Assembly (NCBI GenBank): GCA_020199975.1
Contig: JAIVJP010000287.1
Location: forward strand, 1-18,419
DNA from: Acidobacteriota bacterium
GTDB lineage: Bacteria > Acidobacteriota > Blastocatellia > Pyrinomonadales > Pyrinomonadaceae
Direction: 5' to 3'
Length of the DNA stretch: 18,419 nucleotides
The translations under genes were made by a program, and so were the position numbers. The notes under the pieces are model-generated. The model was not told the origin of the DNA, did no database searches, and was given only the letters and a program-made list of their open reading frames with translations. Positions 6,689 through 14,721 of the stretch are shown in pieces (position 1 is the stretch's first letter; every line of letters begins with the position of its first letter).

Positions 6689-9473
6689 TTACTGCAGGGT
6701 TCTTGGCAAAGTCTCCCGCCTTAACAATCGTTATCTTCGACGGATCAATATGCCGGCGCATCGCGGCGGTAATCTGTTGGGGTGTGAGCGCCTTGAGCTT
6801 CGCGTCGAGATCAGCGTCCCACTGCAGCGTCCGCCCGATGAACAGGTAGTTGTTCAAACGGCCCGCCAACTCATTGTCTTGCGCGCGGCTCACTTGCCGC
6901 GATTGCAAGTAGCCCGACTTTGCGGCCTCAACCTCTTCGGCCGTAAAGCCATCTTTTAACATGCGCGCAATCTCCTCCTTGAACGCTACCTCCAGCTTTT
7001 CAACGTTTTGCGGCGCGTAGATCGCATTCGCGGTAAAGCGCCCATATTCGTCGAGTGCGCTGATGTTAATTCCGGAGCCGACGCCGTAACTCAACCCATC
7101 CTTCTGCCGAATACGCGATGCGAGGCGCGAATTCAGGAAGCCGCCACCGAGCATGTAGTTACCCAGCAGCAGCGCCGGATAGTCGGGGTTGTCGTCTCGT
7201 ATTTTCAAATTAAAGCCGGCGATGAAAAAGGCGTTGGCTTTATCGGGGGCAGGGAACGACTGATTGACTACTGCCACGTCTTTGTAGACGCTGGGTACCC
7301 GTGCGAATGGTTTCGGACTCTTCCAGTTGCCGAATAGCTCGGTCGCCAGTTTAGCGAATTCCTTGTCGTCGAAGTCCCCCACTACGGTTAACTGCGCGTT
7401 GGAAGCGCCGTAGAAGTCGTGGTAGAACTGCTTCGTCTGGTCGAGCGTTACGGCGTTCAACTCGGCGATGGTTTCTTCTGGGGTGCTGATGTAGCGCACG
7501 TCGCCCTTGGGATAGGGACTGAGGTGGCGTCCGAAAGCAGTGAAAGCGATCTGCGTCGGCTCGCTCTTCTGTTCCTCAACGGCGGCAAGGTTCTGACGTT
7601 TAAGCTGATCAAACTCGTCTGCCGGGAAGGACGCTTCACGCAAAATCTCGGCGACTAGCAGCATCACAGCCGGAAAATTTTCACGCGTCGTTTCGATGGT
7701 GACCGTAGCCTGTGTGGCGCCGCCGTTGACATTGGCGCGGGCCTTCAAACGATCCAACTCGTCCTGAATCTGCTGGCGCGTGTGCTTCGTGGTGCCGCGC
7801 ATGAGCATGCTGCCCGCGAGCTGCGCGGCGGTTGCGCGATTCATCAAGCTTTGCTCGTTGCCGTAGCGTATGGCCATCTGCGCCACCACCTTGCCGCCCC
7901 GAGTCTTCTTAGGCAACAGCGCCAGCTTGATGCCACCCGCTTCAGTGCGCACGGTGCGCGATTCAATGTTTGCCGGCGACGGGTCGAACGCCTCACCCGC
8001 AGCCACGCCCGCGTCGCCCTTGTAGTCTTTCAAGGCGGCCGTCAAGTCGGACGTTGCCGGGATCTCCGCGCGATCGGGTTTGGGAGTCGGGATGAACAGT
8101 CCCAGCGTGCGGTTCGACGGCTTAAAGTATTTAGCGGCAACCTGTGAGACTTCCTCTGGCGTGACCTTACGCAAGCGGTCGCGGTGCAGGAAAAATAACC
8201 TCCAGTCGCCTGCCCCAATGAACTCACTCAAGGTCAGTCCTACCTGATCCGAATTATTCAGGACCAGCTCGATGTTTTTCAGGATCTGGGCGCGCGCCCG
8301 CTCCACTTCTTCTTTGGTGGGCGGTGTCGTGCCGATGGCTTCAATGGTCTGGATAAGCGTGTCGCGCGCGGCGTCGAGCGAATCGCCCTGCCGCACTTCG
8401 GCGCCGAAGAGCGCCAACGTCGGGTCACGCCATTGGAAACTGAAGCCGAAGATAGAACTCGCCTTCTTCGCTTCGACCAGCGCCTTGTGCAGTCTGCCGG
8501 AAGGGGTATCGCCTAAAACCTGCGTCAGGATATCAACGGCGGCGAAGTCCGGGTGGGATCCAGAGGGGACGTGATAGAGCGCCTGCACGAGTTGCGTGTC
8601 GCCAACGCGGCGGAGCGTAACGGAACGCTCGCCGTCCTGGGTCGGCTCGCTAGTGTAGATCTTTTGCAAGGTGCGCGTGGGCCGCGGAATTGGCGAGAAG
8701 TACTTGTCGACTAGGGCGAGTGCTTTCGGTTCATCAAACTTACCCGCGATCAGCAGCACCGCGTTATCCGGCTGGTAGTAGGTGCGGTAAAAGGCCTGGA
8801 GACGCTCAATGGGTACATTTTCTATGTCGGAACGCGCGCCGATTGTCGTCTTGCCGTAGTTGTGCCAGAGATAGGCAGTGGCCATCACGCGATCCAGCAG
8901 CACGCCAAAAGGGCTGTTCTCGCCCAGCTCAAACTCGTTGCGCACGACCGTCATCTCGCTGTCGAGATCTTTCTTGGCTATGTGAGAGTTAACCATCCGG
9001 TCGGCTTCAAGATCGAGGGCCCAGTTGAGGTTTTCGTCGGTCGCGGCGAAAGTCTCGAAATAGTTTGTGCGATCCGACCAGGTGGTGCCGTTGGGACGCG
9101 CCCCATGAGCCGTCAGTTCCTGCGGAATGTTAGGATGCTTCGGCGTGCCTTTGAAGACTAGGTGCTCGAGCAGGTGTGCCATGCCGGTCTCGCCGTAATT
9201 CTCGGTCGCCGAGCCGACGAGATAAGTGATATTTACCGTTATGGTCTGCTTCGTTTGATCGGGGAACATCAGGACGCGAAGGCCGTTTGCCAAGCGGTAT
9301 TCGGTGATGCCCTCGACTGCAGTCACCCGTTCAATGCCTTTGGGCAGAGCAGGCGCAGTTGTAACCTGTTGCGCAGGGGCAGCGGGTTGAGCAATAACAA
9401 GGTTGCTTTGCTGGGGGAATATTGCCAGCGCGCAGACGAATAGCGGCGCCAAAAACTTCGAGGCACGTCTCAT
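6684..9473 (-). CDS. Exported two-domain M16 zinc protease (insulinase/pitrilysin family)
   Basis: The start is the ATG at 9473, with AAGGGAG 8 nt upstream (9482-9488 on the plus strand) and a signal peptide right after it (MRRASKF, hydrophobic core, VIAQ cleavage near residue 28). The upstream in-frame start at 9584 lacks both. The 929-residue product has two M16 halves. The first carries the inverted zinc motif HLLEH (H100, E103, H104) and the third ligand E180, with the helper E173 seven residues earlier, as in pitrilysin, so it should be active. The second half has no HxxEH but keeps the partner-domain signature RIRQKDGLSYGVGSG, whose Arg and Tyr bind substrate. This is the usual active/inactive single-chain arrangement. 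It likely degrades peptides or small proteins in the periplasm. It is divergent from the M1-like gene. The C-terminus seems truncated by a frameshift (see 6581-6688). Confidence 0.92.
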   Translation of the reverse strand: MRRASKFLAPLFVCALAIFPQQSNLVIAQPAAPAQQVTTAPALPKGIERVTAVEGITEYRLANGLRVLMFPDQTKQTITVNITYLVGSATENYGETGMAHLLEHLVFKGTPKHPNIPQELTAHGARPNGTTWSDRTNYFETFAATDENLNWALDLEADRMVNSHIAKKDLDSEMTVVRNEFELGENSPFGVLLDRVMATAYLWHNYGKTTIGARSDIENVPIERLQAFYRTYYQPDNAVLLIAGKFDEPKALALVDKYFSPIPRPTRTLQKIYTSEPTQDGERSVTLRRVGDTQLVQALYHVPSGSHPDFAAVDILTQVLGDTPSGRLHKALVEAKKASSIFGFSFQWRDPTLALFGAEVRQGDSLDAARDTLIQTIEAIGTTPPTKEEVERARAQILKNIELVLNNSDQVGLTLSEFIGAGDWRLFFLHRDRLRKVTPEEVSQVAAKYFKPSNRTLGLFIPTPKPDRAEIPATSDLTAALKDYKGDAGVAAGEAFDPSPANIESRTVRTEAGGIKLALLPKKTRGGKVVAQMAIRYGNEQSLMNRATAAQLAGSMLMRGTTKHTRQQIQDELDRLKARANVNGGATQATVTIETTRENFPAVMLLVAEILREASFPADEFDQLKRQNLAAVEEQKSEPTQIAFTAFGRHLSPYPKGDVRYISTPEETIAELNAVTLDQTKQFYHDFYGASNAQLTVVGDFDDKEFAKLATELFGNWKSPKPFARVPSVYKDVAVVNQSFPAPDKANAFFIAGFNLKIRDDNPDYPALLLGNYMLGGGFLNSRLASRIRQKDGLSYGVGSGINISALDEYGRFTANAIYAPQNVEKLEVAFKEEIARMLKDGFTAEEVEAAKSGYLQSRQVSRAQDNELAGRLNNYLFIGRTLQWDADLDAKLKALTPQQITAAMRRHIDPSKITIVKAGDFAKNPAVK

Positions 9474-9934
9474 AAAACTAACTCCCTTCTGATTGGGTAT
9501 TAGATCGAACAGCTGGACAGACTTACATCCGTAAAACGTTGACGATTGCTGAGAGGGGTGCTCATAGCCACTCGGATAGGGCAAAAACTCTGGAAGACCT
9601 GATTGGTTCTAAGAGTTTAGCGGTGCGACCTTGCGGGCGTTCACAGCAAACCCGCGAATAGCGTGGAACTTTATGCTGGCGGTAAGCGTGCTGTCAAGGC
9701 TACCCACCCAAAGATCCTCGGGTCGAGCCAGCGAAACTCCCGCACTCAGCCAACCGCCTGCAACTTCCTATCATCCAAAAAACCCGACTCTAAAAAGGAA
9801 GCCCCTCGGGGTTACTGCCGGACACTTCGGAGGGTCGGACGAGCGCTCGTTAGCGCCTCAGAAGCTCTATTCTCCGCAAACCGCAGGGCGGTATATCAGC
9901 TGTCGCATTTAATGGAAATCAAATCCGAGCAACT
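9474..9934. promoter_or_regulatory. Divergent promoter region between M16 and M1-like genes
   Basis: This 461-bp gap must hold the promoters of both divergent genes. I could not find a -35/-10 pair good enough to report. A perfect 12-bp palindrome, ACGAGCGCTCGT (9839-9850), lies about 85 bp ahead of the M1-like start and could be an operator. Two overlapping plus-strand open frames cross the region, but they lack ribosome sites and protein-like composition. Confidence 0.35.
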
Positions 9935-11992
9935 ATGACTAGACCAATTGGAATTCTTCCCCAAATGCTCCCCCTTTTCGCGGCATTTTTTGTTTTCATT
10001 ATTCCGATTGGGGCCCAGCAGCCAGCGCCCCAGCCAGCCGGCGCCCGGTTCGACATCACAAACTATCGCATTGAGGCGCAATTGATCCCCGAGCAGCATA
10101 TGTTACGGGCTGGCGCTGACATCACCCTTGTTCCGCAGGAGGCCACCCGCTCCCTCGTTTTCGAACTGAACGGATCACTCCGCGTTGAAAGTGTCGAACG
10201 CGACGGCAAAGCGCTAACCGGTTTGGTTCAAGACCCGGTCGGCGGGGGTGCGCTTGGTCCCAACGTTCGCGTCGATCTCGGTCAGATTGTTCCTGCAAAT
10301 CAACCCATCACCCTGCGATTTCGCTGGAGTGGTGCGCTGACCTCGCCCGAAGGTGGGCCGCTGGCAACGAAGCGCCTCGCCTATATCGGCAGCGAAGGTT
10401 CGTATCTGATGTATGCCGCGCGCTGGTTCCCGTTCCACGACTACGCTGCGGATCGCGCTACCTCCGACATCACCTTGATTGTGCCGACCGGGGTCCAGGT
10501 AGCCGGCACCAGCGACGATGCGGTGGTGGCGCAACAGTCACCCAAAGATGGCGCGACACGGTTTCGTTTTGTTCATCGGCAGCCGGTGCTGGTCGGAAAC
10601 TTCGTTGCCGGTCAATACATCAACAAGAACCTGCGCTTCGGTAACTACGACATCCAGTTCTATGCCAAGCCTGGCAGCGAAGGCCGAATAAATGGTTATG
10701 CCGAACTGATGGGTCACGTGCTGGAGTTTTATACCAAGAATTATGGGGCGCCTTTGTTTGGCACTCGGCTCGTAGTGACCCAGGTGGACGACGACACCCT
10801 CGACACCTACTCGGGGCCGGGAATGATTTTTCTCGGATCGAAAATGTTCGACAGTTCTCGCCCGGTGCCCGAAGAAAAACTGCAGCGCGAAGTCGCCTAC
10901 CAATGGTGGGGCCAGACGGTGGGATTGAAGTCGTTTGATGACGCCTGGCTTTCGCAAGGTTTGGCCGAGTGGAGCGCCTTCGCTTATCGCGAATCCACGT
11001 TGACCGGTGGCGCGTTCGATGCAGCGCAGCGCGAACAGCAAGAACGCGCACTTACCTTCGAGCAGACCGCTTCGATCGCGCGCGCGCCAAGCGCACTGGA
11101 CGACCAGTCTGCGGCTTATCAATCAATCGTATTCCACAAAGGCGCGATGGTATTTCGCATGCTGCGGGAGACAATCGGTAAGCAGAAGTTTGACAAGTTG
11201 TTGCCCGACTTTCTGCAGAGTTTTCGCGGGAAGAACGCTTCGATTGACGACTTCGAAAAGATGGCCACACAGATTGCCGGCGAAAACATGCGTTACTTCT
11301 TCGCGCAGTGGGTAGAAGGGACCGGAGTCCCTGAATTCAGTGTGGACTACCAGATTATTCGTACCCGCAGTGGCAAGTTTCGCACCCGTGGAACTGTGAA
11401 GCAGACGCTGGAAACGCTGCGGATGCCGGTGCAGTTGATGCTGCGTGCCGAAGGAGACTCTCAGACGACAACCACGAAGTTGGAAGGCCGCAGTGAAGAC
11501 TTTGACTTCGAATCAAACGGCCAGCCACTCGAGGTCGTGGTAGATCCCAATTACCGAATCCTACGCATGTCTGAAGAGCTGCGGGTGTCAATCATCGCGA
11601 GACGCGGAATCGAGCAAATGAAGGAAGGACTCTACGCCGAAGCACAACAGCAGTTTGAGGCGGCGTTGAAGCTCGACCGGTCAAATTCCTGGGTTTACTA
11701 CAACCTTGGGCTGCTCTTTCTGGAACAGCGCAACTGGCAACAGGCACTCGATAATTTCGACGCGGCCCTCAATGGCACCTTGAAACCTTCCTGGATCGAG
11801 GTCTGGGCCCGCATCAAGCGTGGCAATGCTTACGACGCAAAGGGCGAGCGCAATCGGGCCGTTGCGGAGTACAACAAGGCAGTTCAGTCAGGTATCAACT
11901 ACGACAACGCGCAGACGATGGCCAAGAAGTACCTCGCCGCCCCCTTCGATCCTAAGGCGCAGACAGCAGAAGCCTCCTCGCCAGGCTTCTAG
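9935..11992 (+). CDS. Exported M1-aminopeptidase-like protein with TPR tail, catalytic site lost
   Basis: The 685-residue product has a signal peptide (hydrophobic stretch about residues 7-26, IGA-Q cleavage), an N-terminal beta domain (about 35-240), an M1-like helical domain (about 250-450), a short beta region, and two to three TPR repeats at the end (about 555-660). The fold signature is clear in the QWWG and WLSQGLAEW blocks, but the residues needed for catalysis differ. HExxH reads REVAY (R318, E319, Y322), the third zinc ligand Glu is Q341, the GxMEN exopeptidase motif is replaced by SGPGM around 293-297, and the catalytic Tyr before KG is F400. A zinc aminopeptidase activity is therefore very unlikely. 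A binding or scaffold role in the periplasm, helped by the TPRs, is more plausible. The ATG at 9935 lacks a strong ribosome site; an ATG at 9965 is an alternative but would shorten the signal peptide. Confidence 0.88.
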   Translation: MTRPIGILPQMLPLFAAFFVFIIPIGAQQPAPQPAGARFDITNYRIEAQLIPEQHMLRAGADITLVPQEATRSLVFELNGSLRVESVERDGKALTGLVQDPVGGGALGPNVRVDLGQIVPANQPITLRFRWSGALTSPEGGPLATKRLAYIGSEGSYLMYAARWFPFHDYAADRATSDITLIVPTGVQVAGTSDDAVVAQQSPKDGATRFRFVHRQPVLVGNFVAGQYINKNLRFGNYDIQFYAKPGSEGRINGYAELMGHVLEFYTKNYGAPLFGTRLVVTQVDDDTLDTYSGPGMIFLGSKMFDSSRPVPEEKLQREVAYQWWGQTVGLKSFDDAWLSQGLAEWSAFAYRESTLTGGAFDAAQREQQERALTFEQTASIARAPSALDDQSAAYQSIVFHKGAMVFRMLRETIGKQKFDKLLPDFLQSFRGKNASIDDFEKMATQIAGENMRYFFAQWVEGTGVPEFSVDYQIIRTRSGKFRTRGTVKQTLETLRMPVQLMLRAEGDSQTTTTKLEGRSEDFDFESNGQPLEVVVDPNYRILRMSEELRVSIIARRGIEQMKEGLYAEAQQQFEAALKLDRSNSWVYYNLGLLFLEQRNWQQALDNFDAALNGTLKPSWIEVWARIKRGNAYDAKGERNRAVAEYNKAVQSGINYDNAQTMAKKYLAAPFDPKAQTAEASSPGF

Positions 11993-12006
11993 ACCAACGT
12001 CAAAAC

Positions 12007-12075
12007 ACGATCCACGAAATCACACGAAATGACACTAACGAGCTTTCGTCTTGGTCGTGTAGTTTCGTGGATCGT
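12007..12075. repeat. Imperfect 21-bp palindromic element
   Basis: Arms 12007-12027 and 12055-12075 pair at 19 of 21 positions, with the outer 13 bp (ACGATCCACGAAA) perfect; the loop is 27 nt. It lies 14 nt past the stop of the M1-like gene and about 60 nt past the PNPOx-like stop, between convergent genes. It could work as a bidirectional transcript end, and its CCACGAAATCACACGAAAT wording looks like a dispersed intergenic repeat. No U tract follows. Confidence 0.65.
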
Positions 12076-12133
12076 ATATGTCAATCCAACCCCTTGCACA
12101 AGCAGCACGAATTTGCGGACTTGTGACCGGTTG

Positions 12134-12790
12134 TCAGCTCCGCCGCTTATACGCCGAGGCGTAGCTGGGAGGTTCGATACTAACTTCCAGGCGCGGATCA
12201 GGGATTGGCGCCGCGGCAACCAATTGCAGGGGAATCACTCCCGCCCAGACCGGTAGCTCATAGTCCTCTTCGTCATCGAGCGGTGGTCCGGTGCGCACCT
12301 TTGCTGAGACTTCTTCGAGCGGCAGCGATAACACAGTCGTTGCTTTCAACTCCTGTTCAGTGGGTTCACGCACATCGTTCCACCTTCCCGGAATCACGTG
12401 CTCAGAGAAGGTAAGCAAGGCCGCAACTTTATCCGCAGGGTCATCAACCTTCGTTGCCCGGCCGAACACGACCACTGAGCGGTAGTTCATTGAATGATGA
12501 AAGGCGGAGCGGGCCAGCACCAAGCCGTCCAATAGGGTCACAGTCACACAAACATTGATGCCGCTTTTCAGGGTGCGCAACATTCGACTGGCTTGGGAGC
12601 CGTGAATGTAGAGTTGCTCCCCATGGCGTGCGTAGCCGGTGGGAATCACGAAAGGACGCCCTTCAACCGCAAACCCAACATGGCAGATGAGCCCTTGATC
12701 CAGAATTGCGTAAACGAGTTCGCGATCATAGACGCCGCGCGCCGGAAGACGTTTGAGAGTGGTGCGTTCGGTCTTTTCAAAAGTTTTCAT
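12134..12790 (-). CDS. Pyridoxamine 5'-phosphate oxidase-like (NimA-type) flavin-binding protein
   Basis: The 218-residue product has the split-barrel FMN-binding fold of the PNPOx-like family (Pyridox_ox_2/NimA group). Recognisable blocks are an N-terminal helix with RGVYDRELVYAILDQGLICHV (about 18-38), RPFVIPTGYARHGEQLYIHGS (45-65), and the HHSMNYRSVVVFGRA strand (98-112). Such proteins bind FMN or F420-like cofactors and often reduce small molecules; some Nim members inactivate nitroimidazoles. The true substrate cannot be told from sequence, and canonical vitamin B6 synthesis is unlikely. It is the last gene in the minus-strand lipid A block, 51 bp after lpxI, and may simply be co-transcribed. 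The start at 12790 has no clear Shine-Dalgarno site; a short tandem repeat occupies that position. Confidence 0.82.
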   Translation of the reverse strand: MKTFEKTERTTLKRLPARGVYDRELVYAILDQGLICHVGFAVEGRPFVIPTGYARHGEQLYIHGSQASRMLRTLKSGINVCVTVTLLDGLVLARSAFHHSMNYRSVVVFGRATKVDDPADKVAALLTFSEHVIPGRWNDVREPTEQELKATTVLSLPLEEVSAKVRTGPPLDDEEDYELPVWAGVIPLQLVAAAPIPDPRLEVSIEPPSYASAYKRRS

Positions 12791-12793
12791 TAG

Positions 12794-12814
12794 AAGTCAG
12801 GAGTCAGGAGTCAG
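12794..12814. repeat. Tandem 7-bp repeat (GAGTCAG)
   Basis: AAGTCAG-GAGTCAG-GAGTCAG forms three heptamer units in the 51-bp gap between lpxI and the PNPOx-like gene, right where the ribosome site of the latter should be. It resembles short tandemly repeated heptamers known from other bacteria. Unit number may vary between strains. Confidence 0.7.
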
Positions 12815-12841
12815 ATTTGGGAAGACACGGAAAACTAGGGC

Positions 12842-13804
12842 CTAAACGGCGACGATGGCGATCTTGTTATGGTTTGCCAGACTGATCAGCTCCTCGCGAT
12901 CAAACATCAACGTCTTGCCCGCGGAGATGCATAGGCAGGTGGCGCCGGACTCAATCATAGCTTCGATCGTGGGCACGCCAATCACAGGCACATCGAAACG
13001 CATGTCTTGCGCAGGCTTGGCTAACTTCACGACCGTCAGTCTTCCTCCGGCGAGGTCGACCCGTCTTCCGCGCATCCAATTGGAAAGGCTCCGCTCTAAT
13101 CCGCCTTTCCCGGCCTGACTCGCGGGTGCTTTTCCAATTTTACCGACATCTTTGCCGGCATCTTCCAGCGCCGGTGCCGGTGGCTGAGTCGCGAGCGGCT
13201 CATCGCCTCCTTGAGTTAACTCGCCCGCGCGGCGGATTGTGGCGTCAGTTCCTTCCATTGCTTCAATGGCCACGCAGGCCTTACCACGCACGACTACAGT
13301 TTGACCCAGGTCGAGCCGGGCGACTTCGCGGACGATCTCCAAGCCGTATTCTATGTCTTCCCGTTCGCGGGCATCAGGTTCGCGCTTGGTTAGTGTTCCA
13401 ACCTGAGGAAGATAGTCTTGAAGAAAATAAGTCGAATCAATCAGCTCGATGCCTTCGCTATTCAGTTCCTCAGCGACTGCTCCGATTAGTGAGTCAGTGT
13501 TGCGCCGGGGTAGCTGCAAAAGCATTTTCAACATGCGTGCGTCGGGCACCGCGCGGCTGAAGATTTGAACATGCTTTACCTGCCCGGCCATGATGGCTTT
13601 TTCCACTCCCTCGCTCTTGAGGAAGCTGATCATCTTTCCCAGTTGGCCAATGCCTACCCATTGCACCCGATCCGCAATACGCTCGATCTCCTGATCGGTT
13701 TCCTCATGAATGGCCACGACGGAAAGAGCAGCGCCCGCACGCCGCGCACCTTCGAGCACCAGAAGGGGAAACTTGCCGTTACCTGCGATTAGACCGTAGC
13801 GCAC
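12842..13804 (-). CDS. lpxI: UDP-2,3-diacylglucosamine diphosphatase LpxI
   Basis: LpxI (DUF1009 family) cleaves UDP-2,3-diacylglucosamine to lipid X and UMP, the fourth step of lipid A synthesis, replacing LpxH in many bacteria. The N-terminus MRYGLIAGNGKFPLLV carries the AGNG-FP motif (7-13). MAGQVKHVQIF (72-82), AIEAMEGTDATIRRAG (179-194), KPAQDMRFDVPVIG (263-276, with the conserved Asp residues) and AGKTLMFDREE (295-305) are all family blocks. At 320 residues it is longer than usual (about 270-285). The excess is a low-complexity Gln/Pro/Ala/Gly/Lys segment at about 195-255, between the EGTD and KP-QD-RFD blocks. The GTG start (13804-13802) overlaps the lpxA stop by one base (TAGTG), implying translational coupling. 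lpxI directly after lpxA fits the pathway. Confidence 0.93.
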   Translation of the reverse strand: MRYGLIAGNGKFPLLVLEGARRAGAALSVVAIHEETDQEIERIADRVQWVGIGQLGKMISFLKSEGVEKAIMAGQVKHVQIFSRAVPDARMLKMLLQLPRRNTDSLIGAVAEELNSEGIELIDSTYFLQDYLPQVGTLTKREPDAREREDIEYGLEIVREVARLDLGQTVVVRGKACVAIEAMEGTDATIRRAGELTQGGDEPLATQPPAPALEDAGKDVGKIGKAPASQAGKGGLERSLSNWMRGRRVDLAGGRLTVVKLAKPAQDMRFDVPVIGVPTIEAMIESGATCLCISAGKTLMFDREELISLANHNKIAIVAV

Positions 13805-14598
13805 TACTTAATCACGCCTCGTTGGGAGGTCTCAATAAACCGGACGAGTTCCGCTACTTCCTGGCAATCGGGAATCAATTCCCGGATCTGCTCAAGCGCC
13901 TGAGAGGTGTTCAGTTTGGAGGAAAGCAACAAGCGGAAGGCGTGATGTAGCGACTTGATGACCGCTCCGGAATAACCACGGCGCTTCATGCCGATAGTGT
14001 TCAAACCAAAGCAGCGGGCATGATTACCGACAGTCAACGCAAAAGGCAGAGCATCTTTGACGACGACTGAGTAGCCCCCTATATAAGCTTCACGGCCTAC
14101 CCGACAAAACTGATGAACGCCTGAGTAGGCGCCCACATTTGCGCGATCCTCAATAGTTACGTGACCGGCAAGCGTGGCAGCATTTGCCATGATCACTCCG
14201 TCCCCGAGTCTGCAGTCGTGAGCGATATGCGCCTGCGCCATGATCAAACAATCAGCGCCGGTTTGCGTGAGCATGCCGCCGCCGGCGCTACCCCGATGGA
14301 TCGTCACGAACTCGCGGATACGGTTGCGCTTCCCAATGCGTGTTTCCGCCGGCTCCCCTTTGTACTTCAAATCCTGGGGGGCGAGACCGATCGAAACAAA
14401 AGGGAAAACATGGGTTCCGGCGCCAATGGTCGTCCTGCCGTCCACGACACAGTGTGATTCCAGACGAACGCCGTCGCCCAATCCCACTTCGTCGCCAACT
14501 ATCGAATAGGGGCCGATGCGGCAGTCGCGACCAATGCGCGCACGGCTGCTGACAACAGCAGAAGGATGAATGTTAGCGGGATGAGTGGCAGTGGACAT
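13804..14598 (-). CDS. lpxA: Acyl-ACP--UDP-N-acetylglucosamine O-acyltransferase LpxA
   Basis: LpxA transfers a 3-hydroxyacyl chain from acyl-carrier protein to UDP-GlcNAc, the first step of lipid A synthesis in the cytoplasm. The 264 residues match the family length (about 260). Hexapeptide repeats forming a left-handed beta-helix are visible throughout (ARIGRDCRIGPYSIVG, DCRLGDGVIMANAATLAGHV). The catalytic base corresponds to H127 in AQAHIAHDC, equivalent to E. coli H125. The block NHARCFGLNTIGMKRRGYS starts the C-terminal helical part. The Gly pair in the EAYIGGYS block keeps the residue that in E. coli (G173) allows a 14-carbon chain, so a long hydroxyacyl chain is predicted. It follows fabZ after a 123-bp gap and overlaps lpxI. 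Confidence 0.96.
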   Translation of the reverse strand: MSTATHPANIHPSAVVSSRARIGRDCRIGPYSIVGDEVGLGDGVRLESHCVVDGRTTIGAGTHVFPFVSIGLAPQDLKYKGEPAETRIGKRNRIREFVTIHRGSAGGGMLTQTGADCLIMAQAHIAHDCRLGDGVIMANAATLAGHVTIEDRANVGAYSGVHQFCRVGREAYIGGYSVVVKDALPFALTVGNHARCFGLNTIGMKRRGYSGAVIKSLHHAFRLLLSSKLNTSQALEQIRELIPDCQEVAELVRFIETSQRGVIK

Positions 14599-14610
14599 GG
14601 ATTAAGAAAA

Positions 14611-14654
14611 GGGGACTAGGGGAACAGGGGAAATGGGAAAAAGGGAAATGGGGG
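14611..14654 (+). other. Potential G-quadruplex tract between fabZ and lpxA
   Basis: Six runs of three to five G (14611, 14619, 14627, 14635, 14643 and 14650) are separated by 4-5 nt A-rich spacers on the plus strand at near 8-nt periodicity. That fits the usual four-run G-quadruplex pattern with spare runs. Both neighbouring genes are transcribed from the other strand, so the G runs lie in the template strand and the mRNA is C-rich here. A C-rich counterpart (CTCCCCTTTTTCCCC) follows at about 14701-14715. Folding is predicted, not shown. Confidence 0.6.
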
Positions 14655-14721
14655 AAAGACTGAAACCCAAATTGAAGCCCATAAAGAACGTCATCTACTC
14701 CTCCCCTTTTTCCCCTTTGTC

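Noticed and set aside
9631..9938. Two overlapping plus-strand open frames in the divergent promoter region
   Set aside because: No ribosome sites, no recognisable motifs, and overlapping frames of similar quality; one merely runs into the ATG of the M1-like gene.
10538..11122. 194-codon minus-strand open frame
   Set aside because: Antisense to the M1-like domain; no independent support.
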